From NCBI GenBank assembly GCA_902800525.1, contig CADCEV010000012.1:1-64000 (forward strand): 64,000 nt of DNA, given 5' to 3'. This document shows, one piece after another, positions 52,471 to 62,079 of this stretch (positions within the stretch are counted from its first letter, which is position 1; every line of letters begins with the position of its first letter). The translations under genes and the position numbers were made by a program. The notes under the pieces are model-generated. The model worked only from the letters and a program-made list of their open reading frames with translations. It did not search any database and was not told the DNA's origin. The DNA is from an uncultured Bacteroidales bacterium. GTDB taxonomy: Bacteria; Bacteroidota; Bacteroidia; Bacteroidales; Paludibacteraceae.

Positions 52471-55119
52471 ATGAAGAAAATTTTTACTCTATTTTCAGTA
52501 ATGCTGGTAGCGACTTCATTGTGTTTGGCTACAACTCCTTTTACGGAAGGTTTCGAATCTTCGTCTCTGCCGGAAACATGGACTACTATCCATGTCAGCG
52601 GGTCTTCTTGGCAGACGGTACGTAATAACTACTATGTAGCCCCGCATACCGGAGACTACTCAGCAATGGTAGCGTACGCGTCTTCCGGAGGTGCAGACAA
52701 CTATCTTGTTACTCCTCAATTGAGCCCTGTAGCAGGGGAAATTATTCAGTTCTATTTAGCTTCCCAAAATTACGCAGGTACCACAGTAACCATTGAAGTA
52801 TCTGAGGCATCAAATACGGATGCAGCGGACTTTACAACCGTTTTGGCTACCTACAAATCCAATGTTGACATTACCAGCAAATGGGGCGATGCGAAAGAGA
52901 TTTCTTTAAGCGCTTACGCAGGAAAGAACATCTATGTCGCCTTCCATGTAATAGACGATAACGGAGGAAATATCTATGTGGACGATGTATCTATCATCGC
53001 TCCCGAATCATGCGCAAAACCTCTGGATTTAGTAGCTGCTGCTACTCCGGACGGAGGTGTGTTTAGTTGGCAAGGCGAAGAAAATTCTCAATACCAAGTA
53101 TGCGTAGTGGCAACAGGCGAAGAAGCTGCCGGTTGGAAATTACTGGAAGCAAACGGATTTGCCTATACCGTAAAAGGCTTGACTGCCGGTACCACATACG
53201 ATTTCTATGTACGCACCTATTGCTCCGAGAGCGAGCAGAGTGCTGCAGTAAAAGCTACTTTCACCCCGGTATGCAATGCGCCGGCGAAAGTGGAGTTGTC
53301 GGAGCTGACGCATAATAGCGCTACCCTCTCATGGAGCGCAGTAGCAGGCATCAGCAAATACCAATACTTGTGTCTGCCGGCAGATTCCACTCCGAATTGG
53401 GAAGACGTGAAAGAGGTAGAGACGCTGACTGCAACGATCGATACCTTGCAGCCGAGCACGACATATGATTTCTATGTGCGCTCGTATTTCAACGCCGAGA
53501 CGCAGAGCGAAGCTACTAACGTATCTTTCACGACCAACTGCGTAGCAGAGGCATTGCCTTATGTAGAGACGTTTGACAAGGCTACTACTCTACCCGCTTG
53601 CTGGGAAGTAAGCAATGTGTCCAATGCCAAGTGGCAGATGTACACCTATGGTGACGAGGGCAAAAGCGGCTATTGTTTACAATTCTCCAGTAGAAGTGGA
53701 GCTACCGCTACCCTCAAAACGCCGGCTATTGAGTTGTCTGAAAAAGCGCTGCTGAAATTCTATTGGAAGAACTCATCCGCTATTTCTGTCAAACTTCAGA
53801 TCTCGACCAATGGCGGTTCGACCAAGACAGATATTGATACAGACCTCTCTTCCACACAAAGTACACTGGTACAAAAGACGATAGATCTCTCCGAATACGC
53901 AGGCGAGACCGTTACACTCTATTTTGTAGCTTCCAATACCATTAACTCTAACAAATATATCTATATGGATGAACTCTCTGTGACTGCTAAGCCCTGCGAG
54001 TTGCCGAAGCAACTGAAAGCGGACGCATCGTCCACCGGAGCCGTGGTTACATGGGTTGCAGGCAGCGATGAAGCAGAATGGAACTTGCGTTACCGCGCAG
54101 TGGGAGACGAAGATTGGAAAGAAGAGAAAGAGCTTGCAGAACCGAGTTATACCCTGAACGGTCTGGTATCCGGAACTGAGTATGAGGTACAAGTACAGGC
54201 ATCCTGCTCTACGGACAAACAGAGCGGTTGGACTACTTCGGCTATCTTCACACCGCAATGCCCCGTTCCGTCCAATCTCCGCGTTTCGCAAATCACCGAT
54301 ACCGAGGCTTTGGTAACATGGGACGGAACAGAGGCTACGTACAACCTCCAATACCGCGAGAAGAATACGGAAGCATGGACTACTCTCTCGGCCATCGAGG
54401 GCAAAGAGACTTTGCTGAACGAGTTGAGCGGCACAACGAGCTATGAAGTACAAGTACAGTCGGCTTGCGAAGGTGCGTTCTCTTCCGTGAAGACATTCAC
54501 CACCGCTTGTGCTCCGCTGAGCAATGCTATTCCTTTTGCAGAAGATTTTGAGAAAGTAGAGGAAGGTTCACTGCCGTCATGCTGGACCCGCCGCACAGAG
54601 AGCGAGTACCCGAAGGTAATGAGTACCAAGGGAGCTTACGGTATCAAAGAGGATAGCGACAGTACTGCCAATTGTTTGGTATTCAGCGGAGAAGGCGAAC
54701 AGGTAGTTATTCTGCCGGCATTTGATGCACCTCTCAACGCACGTGCGCTCGCGTTCTATTATAAGGTAAGTTCCAGCGCTGTGGAAGTAGAAGTCGGTTA
54801 CCTGACCCATCTATACGGTACTTTCCAAGTAATCAAGGCTCTCGACAACACCGTATATGCCTATGCAGAGCCGGCTACAGAGGTGTCACTCAATGAGTTA
54901 CCGGAAGATGCCAAGTACTTAGCAATCCGATATACATCCACCAGCCAGTGGTCAAGTTCCCATTTCGACAACATCAGCATTGCGGATCCGTCTCCGACCG
55001 GAATGGAGAATATTCACACGACCGGCAAAGCCATCAAACGAATTGAGAACGGAATGCTCATTTTAGAATATAATGGCACAAAATTTGATGCTACAGGAAA
55101 AAAGGTTTATACTAAATAA
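52471..55119 (+). CDS. surface protein: choice-of-anchor-J and FN3 repeats
   Basis: 882 residues. Signal peptide MKKIFTLFSVMLVATSLCLA, then a choice-of-anchor-J/cleaved-adhesin-like domain (PFTEGFESSSLPETWTTI ... GGNIYVDDVSII), two FN3-like units, a second such domain (ALPYVETFDKATTLPACWEV), two more FN3 units and a third (IPFAEDFEKVEEGSLPSCWT). Ends KRIENGMLILEYNGTKFDAT then GKKVYTK, the short C-terminal signature. Relative of the neighbouring genes, with its own promoter; separated from the third gene by 21 bases, so those two are likely cotranscribed. Confidence 0.87.
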   Translation: MKKIFTLFSVMLVATSLCLATTPFTEGFESSSLPETWTTIHVSGSSWQTVRNNYYVAPHTGDYSAMVAYASSGGADNYLVTPQLSPVAGEIIQFYLASQNYAGTTVTIEVSEASNTDAADFTTVLATYKSNVDITSKWGDAKEISLSAYAGKNIYVAFHVIDDNGGNIYVDDVSIIAPESCAKPLDLVAAATPDGGVFSWQGEENSQYQVCVVATGEEAAGWKLLEANGFAYTVKGLTAGTTYDFYVRTYCSESEQSAAVKATFTPVCNAPAKVELSELTHNSATLSWSAVAGISKYQYLCLPADSTPNWEDVKEVETLTATIDTLQPSTTYDFYVRSYFNAETQSEATNVSFTTNCVAEALPYVETFDKATTLPACWEVSNVSNAKWQMYTYGDEGKSGYCLQFSSRSGATATLKTPAIELSEKALLKFYWKNSSAISVKLQISTNGGSTKTDIDTDLSSTQSTLVQKTIDLSEYAGETVTLYFVASNTINSNKYIYMDELSVTAKPCELPKQLKADASSTGAVVTWVAGSDEAEWNLRYRAVGDEDWKEEKELAEPSYTLNGLVSGTEYEVQVQASCSTDKQSGWTTSAIFTPQCPVPSNLRVSQITDTEALVTWDGTEATYNLQYREKNTEAWTTLSAIEGKETLLNELSGTTSYEVQVQSACEGAFSSVKTFTTACAPLSNAIPFAEDFEKVEEGSLPSCWTRRTESEYPKVMSTKGAYGIKEDSDSTANCLVFSGEGEQVVILPAFDAPLNARALAFYYKVSSSAVEVEVGYLTHLYGTFQVIKALDNTVYAYAEPATEVSLNELPEDAKYLAIRYTSTSQWSSSHFDNISIADPSPTGMENIHTTGKAIKRIENGMLILEYNGTKFDATGKKVYTK

Positions 55120-55140
55120 AAACAAATCAATTATTAACAC

Positions 55141-58100
55141 ATGAAAAAGATTTTATCTATCATCGCGGCAGCGTTGTTCTGTGTGAACATCTATGCCGAT
55201 CAGGCGGTCAACGTTAACTATAGCGGAACTGCCACACAAGGTCATTTCCCTGTGTATGGCCTTAACGCCGACACCAAGACCAGCTCTCCGTCGATGGGAG
55301 GGCAAGCGATCTACTTGGCTGACCAACTCAAAGGTATCGCAGCAGGTAGTGAAATCAAGGCGCTGACTTTCTACTCCGCCAATCAGAATCAATCATGGGG
55401 TAAAGCTGAGTTCAAAGTGTCTCTTGCCAAGACGGATTTCACTTTCTTCCAGAATGCCAAAGGTGCTTATGCCACTCCCTCGGATGGAAGTGCGCTTACC
55501 AAAGTGTACGAAGGAACTCTGTCTGTAGTGGATGGAGAACTGACTATCAATTTCACCACGCCGTACGCTTACGAGGGCGGTAACCTGCTTATTCAGGTGG
55601 AAGTCACCAGAGAAGGTACCTCCGCTGCCTCTTCTTTCTATTCCGCAGCGAACACGGATTACCTGATTAAGTACGCCTATAGTGGCTCTTCCCGTGACGG
55701 CCTACAGCCGAAAGTCACCTTCGTGATAGCAGGTGGCGGCGATGATCCCGTCAGCGAAACTTGCAAGGCGCCGACTGCGGTTACGGTAGAAAAAGTTACT
55801 GAGTCAAGTGCCACTATATCCTGGCAAGGCGAAGCATCGCAGTATCAGTACTGCCTCGAATTCGAAGGCGATCAGCCCGACTGGACAGCTGCTACTCTGA
55901 CAGACCAGAAGTCTGTAACCGTTTCAGGTCTCTATGACGAGCAGAAATACTATCTCTACGTACGTTCCTATTGCTCCGCAACGGAAGTGAGCGAGACCGT
56001 AAAAGCTACTTTCAAGACGGCTTGCGCTCGTCTGAACTTGCCTTGGATTGAGACTTTCACTCGCGATGCAGCCGGTAGTGAAGTAGTGGGTGATGTAGCT
56101 CCTGAATGCTGGGTTATTGCCTCCGCAGCTCCTGCCGTAACTATCGTAGCAGAGAAAGAAGATGACGGTAGCGGCAATCAAGTACCTACGGGTCAACAAC
56201 ACCTCACGGCACGTGGAGGTGGCTCCACTTCCGCTCAGGTATTTGCGCTTCCTCTCTTCAATGCGAAACTTGACACCTGCGAGTTGGCATTCGACTACTA
56301 CGGCCAAGTGGTCAGAGAGGACTACGGTTCGTTGGAAATCGGTTATATGACGATCCCCACAGACGCTTCTTCTTTCGTTTCCTTAAAGACACTTGAGCAG
56401 ACCACTGACAGCAAACACGTGGTATTCCCATTGAACGTTCTGCCTGCAGGCATAGAGTACATCGCCTTCCGCTTCGCCGGAGGTACCAGCAATTTCGGCA
56501 GTGTATCATTGGATAACTTTGTACTGGCCGGTATCGGTCATTCGGGCGAGGTTGATCCGTCAAAAGAGGAACTGCCGGATGCAAACATCTATGCCCTGTC
56601 CTATTGTCAGGCTCAGTTCACATGGTATTCGTACAACGCTTCCGCTTTCGCTATTGGTCTCTTCAATGCAGAAAGCCAGAGCTTGGTAGCAGGTGTTACA
56701 GTAACTACTGAAGAGTGCGAGCGTTTTGCTTACGAGGATCAACAGACCGGTGAGTTCAGCGGATTCTCCTCCAGCGACGATTATGAGAACCACTACTACT
56801 GCTCCACGAAGTGGATCCTGAACGTAGATGAAACTGGTCAACAGCGCGGCGAGGCATGGTCGAGCAGCGTAATCAACGTAGGTTCGTTATTAGGCTTAGC
56901 CCCTGGTAAGTACCAAGTTCAGGTTTATGAGCTGGTTCAGAACGAAGCGGGTTACTCGAAAGGCGAGTTGTTAGCAACTATTCCGTTTGAACTCGTAGCT
57001 AAATACGTTACTAACCTGAAGGCAACTATAGCTGAGGACAAACAGAGCGCTACTCTCACATGGGATGCTCCTGAGTTTGGTCAGGGCGAGCGTTTGTACG
57101 TTCGCGTATGGTCAGGCGAGACAGTAGCTTACGATAACTTCGATACCAATAAGCGTCCGGAAAGTCCGCTGACGGTAGAGGTAGTAGAAGGTAAAACCTA
57201 CACTGCAGTTGTACAGGTAGTAGATAGAAACAACAACCAACTTGGTCCCGAGACGCAACTCAGCTTCACCGTAGGCGTGAACCCGTATGTGCCGACCAAC
57301 CTCAACGCCGAGGTATTCTCCGGGGACAATGTGACCTTCAGTTGGACAGCAACTACTGTGGCTGACCGCTATGTGATCACACTCTATTGCGACGGAGAGT
57401 TCTACTCGACACTCAATGTGAAAGGCACTTCCAAGACCACTACAATGCCTAAGAATGGCACTTGGTCATGGACTGTACAAGCATTCAATCAAGGTACAAA
57501 TGGCAACTATTTCGAGGCTTCTGATGCAGTAGCAGGTGCAGATTTCGTATCCAAAGCAGCAGATATTCCGGAGGACGCAGTTGTTATGGAAGTATGGGGC
57601 ATGGAGGCTGCTTATCTCGACCAATATGTGGATCAGTTCCCGGAGGGCAAGTTCGGCTGGTACATCACCTTCGCTACGGGCGAAGAGGATGGAACGGGTT
57701 ATCCGATGCCGACCTTCCTGATCTATACCGACAAAGAGCGTGCTATCTCGGGTGTATATAATGTAGCCCGTCAGGGTATTGATGCCGAGTCCTGCTATAT
57801 CAACGTCAATGGTCGTCAGTCGGATGCAATCATGGCTACCGATGCAGAATTGCGTCTGCAGTTCGAGGGCTACGACGATGATAAAGCAGCAGAAGGTCCG
57901 TATCGTTACGGCTACTACACCGGTTCGTTCCGCATCGTGGGCAGTGACGGTAAGACGTATGTCGGCAAACTGTTCGAGCAATTCTGCAACTCCTTCAATT
58001 TCTCGACCTATTCCAGCACATACCGCGACCACGTGGGCATGTGGGATGAGGATCCGAACTATGTTGGTCCGCAAGGCATTGAGAATATTGCCGTTCCGAC

Positions 58101-58194
58101 CGAGAAGGCAGCTAAAGTATTGGTTGAAGGTCAACTCTATATCGTTCGTCCTGACGGCAGCATCTACAATGCATCAGGTGCGAAAGTGAAGTAA
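55141..58194 (+). CDS. surface protein: N-beta domain, FN3, novel C-terminal domain
   Basis: 1017 residues. Signal peptide MKKILSIIAAALFCVNIYAD; the first 20 bases of the gene are identical to the start of the 46243 gene. N-terminal beta-domain (about 20-200; IYLADQLKGIAAGSEIKALT), one FN3, one choice-of-anchor-J-like domain (LNLPWIETFTRDAAGSEVVG), an unassigned Ig-like region (about 475-620), two FN3-like units, and an unassigned domain about 800-970 (VVMEVWGMEAAYLDQYVDQF, RYGYYTGSFRIVGSDGKTYV). Ends KVLVEGQLYIVRPDGSIYNA then SGAKVK. Terminator at 58211. Surface role inferred. Confidence 0.86.
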   Translation: MKKILSIIAAALFCVNIYADQAVNVNYSGTATQGHFPVYGLNADTKTSSPSMGGQAIYLADQLKGIAAGSEIKALTFYSANQNQSWGKAEFKVSLAKTDFTFFQNAKGAYATPSDGSALTKVYEGTLSVVDGELTINFTTPYAYEGGNLLIQVEVTREGTSAASSFYSAANTDYLIKYAYSGSSRDGLQPKVTFVIAGGGDDPVSETCKAPTAVTVEKVTESSATISWQGEASQYQYCLEFEGDQPDWTAATLTDQKSVTVSGLYDEQKYYLYVRSYCSATEVSETVKATFKTACARLNLPWIETFTRDAAGSEVVGDVAPECWVIASAAPAVTIVAEKEDDGSGNQVPTGQQHLTARGGGSTSAQVFALPLFNAKLDTCELAFDYYGQVVREDYGSLEIGYMTIPTDASSFVSLKTLEQTTDSKHVVFPLNVLPAGIEYIAFRFAGGTSNFGSVSLDNFVLAGIGHSGEVDPSKEELPDANIYALSYCQAQFTWYSYNASAFAIGLFNAESQSLVAGVTVTTEECERFAYEDQQTGEFSGFSSSDDYENHYYCSTKWILNVDETGQQRGEAWSSSVINVGSLLGLAPGKYQVQVYELVQNEAGYSKGELLATIPFELVAKYVTNLKATIAEDKQSATLTWDAPEFGQGERLYVRVWSGETVAYDNFDTNKRPESPLTVEVVEGKTYTAVVQVVDRNNNQLGPETQLSFTVGVNPYVPTNLNAEVFSGDNVTFSWTATTVADRYVITLYCDGEFYSTLNVKGTSKTTTMPKNGTWSWTVQAFNQGTNGNYFEASDAVAGADFVSKAADIPEDAVVMEVWGMEAAYLDQYVDQFPEGKFGWYITFATGEEDGTGYPMPTFLIYTDKERAISGVYNVARQGIDAESCYINVNGRQSDAIMATDAELRLQFEGYDDDKAAEGPYRYGYYTGSFRIVGSDGKTYVGKLFEQFCNSFNFSTYSSTYRDHVGMWDEDPNYVGPQGIENIAVPTEKAAKVLVEGQLYIVRPDGSIYNASGAKVK

Positions 58195-58210
58195 AAAGGG
58201 AAGGACAAAA

Positions 58211-58244
58211 AGAAAAGCGTCAGAAATCTGGCGCTTTTCTTTTG
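58211..58244. terminator. terminator after the FN3 cluster
   Basis: AGAAAAGCG (58211-58219) / CGCTTTTCT (58232-58240) with an inner CAG/CTG pair, then TTTG. Lies between convergent genes, and A-rich on the left, so it probably serves both. Confidence 0.85.
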
Positions 58245-58263
58245 TACTTTCACCACTCAACTA

Positions 58264-59625
58264 TTATTGGTGTTGCTCGCGGAGAAGATCGTTGACCGTC
58301 TTAACGGGGTTGAAGGTGGAAACAGGTACTTCGACAAAGATCGTGTTCCAACGGCTCATTGCGCCGTTCCAGAGACCCGGAAGTTCGAGAGCCAAGAGCT
58401 CTTTGCCGTCTTTCGATTTATTGGAGATGAAACCTGTTTGCGGATCTACATACTTCGGCAGGTCGAACGGCTTGCCCTCGTAGTCACGAATAGCGCAGAC
58501 GAGATCCACGGGGTTGAAGTGCGTAGATTGCTTCATCAATTCCGGATCGCTGATCTGGGTCGATTCGAGGATCTGGCAGGAGATAGAGCCGTCCGCCTCA
58601 CGAACCAAGAACGGTCCGCCGCCGGGCTCACCTGTATTCTTTACCACACCGCATACACGGATCGGACGATTCAACATTGCGCGCTCCTCGTCGCTGAGAT
58701 TCGGGTTCTTGAGCGCCTCGAAGACACGTTTCTGCTCCGTTACGAGCACGCCGGCAAGGATCTGTTTATAGCGGATAGTGTCCTTTTTGAGACGATCCGG
58801 CACTACATTGTCGATGTTCTTGATGAAGACGATGTCTGCATCCTGCTGGTTCAAGTTCTCGATGAGGGCTCCGTGGCCGCCCGGACGGAAAAGGAGTTTG
58901 CCGTCTTTTGTGCGGAACGGCGTGCCGTCAGGATTAGCAGCGAGCGTATCGGTGCTTGGCATTTGCTCCGAGAAAGTGACGTCATACTTGACGTTGTACT
59001 TCTCCTCAAATTTCTTGAGGTTATCCGCGATGTGCTGACGGAAGAGTGGCAGGTGGTCATGGCTGACGGTGAAATGGAGGAATACCTCGGGTTTCTTTCC
59101 ATCCTCAGCAGGCTCGGCGCAATACTGCGCTCCTTCTACCAGATGCTCTAACGCGGGCGTACGCGCGCCATCGCGATATTTATGGAAAAGGAGAAGTCCT
59201 TTCGGCAGGTCGCCATAGTGCATGTCCTGAAGCAGGTAACGCACAGCATCCTGTCCCTCTTTGCCTGCCAACTGCGGACCAAAAGCGAACTCATCCTTGT
59301 GCGCCAGAAACTCCTGAATGAACGGCGTCTCAATACCATCTTCGAGGTATTGGAAGAGGTTCTTGAACATACGGCTTGCTGCACCGGAAGCAGGTACGAA
59401 CTTGAGGATCTTGTGTCCCTCTTTCAAATACTGCTGCCAAGCGGCGATGTACTCCTCCTGCTCCGCACGTTTGGGCGCCAAAATACCCTTCTTGGTGGAT
59501 GCCGGAGCAACGATGTCTAACTGCGGAAAACCGTTCTTGAAGCACTCCAATTGTGCCTCTGCTTTCTCTACTGAGATTCCATGAGCGTGGAGCTGCTCAA
59601 GGTCTTGCGAAGTGAAATTATTCAT
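58264..59625 (-). CDS. DUF4301 family protein
   Basis: 453 residues from ATG 59625; a longer reading from TTG 59649 falls close to the promoter. KFVPASGAASRMFKNLFQYL is a nucleotidyltransferase-like Gly-Ala-Ala loop, followed by KGLLLFHKYRDGARTPALEH, LFRPGGHGALIENLNQQDAD, IFIKNIDNVVPDRLKKDT (as VFIKNIDN) and GVVKNTGEPGGGPFLV. The pattern recalls UDP-sugar pyrophosphorylases; DUF4301 proteins are Bacteroidetes-specific with unproven activity. Shares a divergent promoter with a sugar-kinase-like gene, which supports a sugar-nucleotide role (inference). Confidence 0.9.
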   Translation of the reverse strand: MNNFTSQDLEQLHAHGISVEKAEAQLECFKNGFPQLDIVAPASTKKGILAPKRAEQEEYIAAWQQYLKEGHKILKFVPASGAASRMFKNLFQYLEDGIETPFIQEFLAHKDEFAFGPQLAGKEGQDAVRYLLQDMHYGDLPKGLLLFHKYRDGARTPALEHLVEGAQYCAEPAEDGKKPEVFLHFTVSHDHLPLFRQHIADNLKKFEEKYNVKYDVTFSEQMPSTDTLAANPDGTPFRTKDGKLLFRPGGHGALIENLNQQDADIVFIKNIDNVVPDRLKKDTIRYKQILAGVLVTEQKRVFEALKNPNLSDEERAMLNRPIRVCGVVKNTGEPGGGPFLVREADGSISCQILESTQISDPELMKQSTHFNPVDLVCAIRDYEGKPFDLPKYVDPQTGFISNKSKDGKELLALELPGLWNGAMSRWNTIFVEVPVSTFNPVKTVNDLLREQHQ

Positions 59626-59657
59626 GGTTAAAAAGATTAAATTGTACAATTACGGCA

Positions 59658-59705
59658 CAAAGGTACAATTTTTTTTGCACATGTCCAAATTTTTTTGTAA
59701 TTTTG
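59658..59705. promoter_or_regulatory. divergent promoter with interlocking -33 boxes
   Basis: Minus: TTTG (CAAA at 59686-59689), 20 bp, TACCTTTG (59658-59665). Plus: TTTG (59674-59677), 20 bp, TAATTTTG (59698-59705). Same geometry as 3985-4032; the central ttgcacatgtccaa is an imperfect palindrome. Confidence 0.8.
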
Positions 59706-59732
59706 CAGCGGAAAATTAAAAAAAACTGAATT

Positions 59733-60596
59733 ATGATCCTAATTGCCGACAGCGGGAGTACAAAAGTGCACTGGTGTTTAGTCACCGCCAGTGGTCAGTC
59801 TTCGGACGTTTTTACCGATGGAATCAACCCGCTTTTCCAGACCACTATCGCGATGCAGAACAGCATCAGTAACCAACTTCTGCCGAAAATAGCACCTTTG
59901 CTTTGGGCAGGAACACTGACCCATATTTTCTTCTACGGAGCAGGATGTACGCCGGAGAAAAAAGTGTTTGTACAGAAAGCCTTGGAGGCGGTGTTCAAGA
60001 AAGCGCAAGTGTTCGTAGCGTCGGACATGTTAGGCGCCGCGAGGGGTTTGTTGGGACACCAAGCCGGTGTGGCTTGTATCTTGGGAACCGGCAGCGGCAG
60101 TTGCTATTACGACGGAGAGAACATTGATTGGTGTGTGCCTTCGTTGGGGTATATTTTAGGCGATGAGGGCTCAGCGGCTGTTTTAGGCAAGCGGCTTGTG
60201 GGCGATCTGCTCAAAAACCAGTTAGGAGACGATCTCAAGGAACAGTTCTTCGCCGAGTACGAGACTTCCATGGCGGACATTATTGAGAAAGTGTATCGTC
60301 AGCCGTTCCCGAACCGGTTCTTGGCGAAGCTGTCCAAGTTCTGCGCGGATCATATAGAAGACCAGCGCATTCACGACCTGGTTTATGACCATTTCGTGCA
60401 GTTCATCCGCCGCAATTTAGTGCAGTACAAATCCAAAGCACCGGTGGGTTTTGTGGGATCCATTGCGTATTATTACAAGCCGATTTTGGAGGAAGCGATG
60501 CAAGCAGAAGGACTTCCTATGGGTACGATTCTGCAAGATCCGATAGAAGGTCTGAAAGAGTACCACAAGGACGTTATTGTACCAACGACGGAGTAA
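59733..60596 (+). CDS. BadF/BadG/BcrA/BcrD-type ATPase, probable N-acetylglucosamine kinase
   Basis: 287 residues. N-terminal phosphate-1 motif [39 protein letters not shown] (phosphate-2), [18 protein letters not shown] and the adenosine motif [15 protein letters not shown]. In Bacteroidetes this branch is annotated as N-acetylglucosamine kinase-like, giving an amino-sugar phosphate for cell-wall recycling. Divergent partner DUF4301 fits a sugar-salvage theme; an AmpG-like transporter is also in the window. Confidence 0.87.
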   Translation: MILIADSGSTKVHWCLVTASGQSSDVFTDGINPLFQTTIAMQNSISNQLLPKIAPLLWAGTLTHIFFYGAGCTPEKKVFVQKALEAVFKKAQVFVASDMLGAARGLLGHQAGVACILGTGSGSCYYDGENIDWCVPSLGYILGDEGSAAVLGKRLVGDLLKNQLGDDLKEQFFAEYETSMADIIEKVYRQPFPNRFLAKLSKFCADHIEDQRIHDLVYDHFVQFIRRNLVQYKSKAPVGFVGSIAYYYKPILEEAMQAEGLPMGTILQDPIEGLKEYHKDVIVPTTE

Positions 60597-60640
60597 TTCA
60601 CAATTCACAATGCACAATTCACAATTCACAATTCACAATA
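60596..60640. repeat. attcacaattcacaatgcac microrepeat
   Basis: Five to six units of about 8-9 bp fill the gap between the kinase stop and the glycosyltransferase start. The same units appear inside the next gene. Confidence 0.85.
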
Positions 60641-62062
60641 ATGATCGATATATTTTATCTTCCGGGCAGAGTGTGTCCGACGAAAGCGATCAAAGAAATC
60701 GCGGAAAAGAGTGAGAAGAAATACACGATGATCTGTCTCAAACCCGAGATCGAATGGATCTACTTGGGTCAGGAGCGCATGGTACAAGTGATGGAAATGA
60801 CAGGTGCCACGATGGTTTATGCGGATCACTTCAATAAAGTACATGGGACAAAGGAAGAAGCGTGGATTATCTCCGAAGCACCGGTGATTGATTATCAAAC
60901 GGGCGCATTGCGGGATGATTTTGATTTTGGAGCGGTGATGCTTTGGGACACGGAGAAGTTGAAAGCGCTGGTGGCGCAGATGGATACGGAATACGAGTTT
61001 GCAGGTCTGTATGATCTTCGTCTCCGTGCAAGCCAATGCACAATTCACAATTCACAATTCACAATTCACAATGCACAATGCACAATTGTCCACATTCCGG
61101 AGTATTTGTATTACGAAGTGGAGACCGATACCCGCAAGAGCGGTGAGAAACTGTTTGATTATGTCGATCCGCGGAACAGACAAGTGCAGGTGGAAATGGA
61201 AGCGTGCGTCACGGAGCACTTGAAGCGCATCGGGGCATACTTGAAGCCGGGCGAGTACAAGGAACTGCCGAAAGCGGACGACTCGTACCCTGTGACCGCG
61301 AGCGTGATTATTCCTTGTAAAAACCGCGCGCGCACGATAAAGGATGCGATTCTTAGTGCTCTGAGCCAAAAAGTACGAGAGGGCTATTCGTTCAACGTGA
61401 TCGTAGTGGATGACAACTCGACCGACGGAACGGCGGAGATTATTGAAGAATTAAAAATTCAAAATTCAAAATTAATTCATATTGCGCAGGACAAGACCTG
61501 GCACGCCATCGGTGGCAACTGGAACGTGGCGATTCATGACCCGCGTTGCGGCAAGTACGCTATTCAGCTGGACAGCGACGACACGTACTATGACGAGACC
61601 ACCGTGCAACGTTTCATTGACGCGTTTGAATCAATTCACAATGCGCAATGCGCAATGCACAATGTGGCAACGCCGCAGTACGGCATGGTGATCGGTACAT
61701 ACCAATTGACGAATATGGCAGGAGAGATTTTGCCTCCGGGCGTGATCGACCATCGCGAGTGGACGGACGAAAACGGTCGCAATAACGCACTACGAATCAA
61801 TGGTTTAGGTGCGCCGAGAGGATTCTATGTACCGCTTCTCCGCACGATCAATTACCCGACAACCAAGTACGGCGAGGATTATGCCGTGGGTATCCGTATC
61901 GCGCGTGACTACCCTATCGGACGCATCTATGACGTGGTCTATAACTGCCGACGTTGGGAAGACAACTCCGACGCCAACTGCGATATTGTAGCCATGAACC
62001 GAAATAACTGGTACAAAGACCGCTTGCGCACCTTTGAACTGACGGCACGAATTAAGAATTAA
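60641..62062 (+). CDS. glycosyltransferase family 2, invaded by several microrepeats
   Basis: 473 residues. An N-terminal region of about 220 residues, then a GT-A fold: [54 protein letters not shown] (DxD-like metal motif), and a C-terminal part with [20 protein letters not shown]. Transfers an unknown sugar. Three stretches are repeat-coded and in frame: about 131-150 ([20 protein letters not shown]), 270-280 (KIQNSKLIH) and 329-342 ([14 protein letters not shown]); the tail ARIKN and stop also come from aattaaaaatt repeats. The third lies after the DxD loop and may affect function. Confidence 0.88.
   Translation: MIDIFYLPGRVCPTKAIKEIAEKSEKKYTMICLKPEIEWIYLGQERMVQVMEMTGATMVYADHFNKVHGTKEEAWIISEAPVIDYQTGALRDDFDFGAVMLWDTEKLKALVAQMDTEYEFAGLYDLRLRASQCTIHNSQFTIHNAQCTIVHIPEYLYYEVETDTRKSGEKLFDYVDPRNRQVQVEMEACVTEHLKRIGAYLKPGEYKELPKADDSYPVTASVIIPCKNRARTIKDAILSALSQKVREGYSFNVIVVDDNSTDGTAEIIEELKIQNSKLIHIAQDKTWHAIGGNWNVAIHDPRCGKYAIQLDSDDTYYDETTVQRFIDAFESIHNAQCAMHNVATPQYGMVIGTYQLTNMAGEILPPGVIDHREWTDENGRNNALRINGLGAPRGFYVPLLRTINYPTTKYGEDYAVGIRIARDYPIGRIYDVVYNCRRWEDNSDANCDIVAMNRNNWYKDRLRTFELTARIKN
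61034..61092. repeat. in-frame attcacaatgcac microrepeat inside the glycosyltransferase
   Basis: About seven units of caattcaca/caatgcaca. Two further intragenic tracts lie at 61450-61482 (aattcaaaatt type) and 61627-61666 (attcacaatgcgcaatgc type). Confidence 0.85.
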
Positions 62063-62079
62063 AAATTAAGAATTCAAAA

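Noticed and set aside
58264-59151. 294-residue plus-strand frame opposite DUF4301
   Set aside because: Antisense shadow of a well-supported gene; no family features, and it starts at the convergent terminator.
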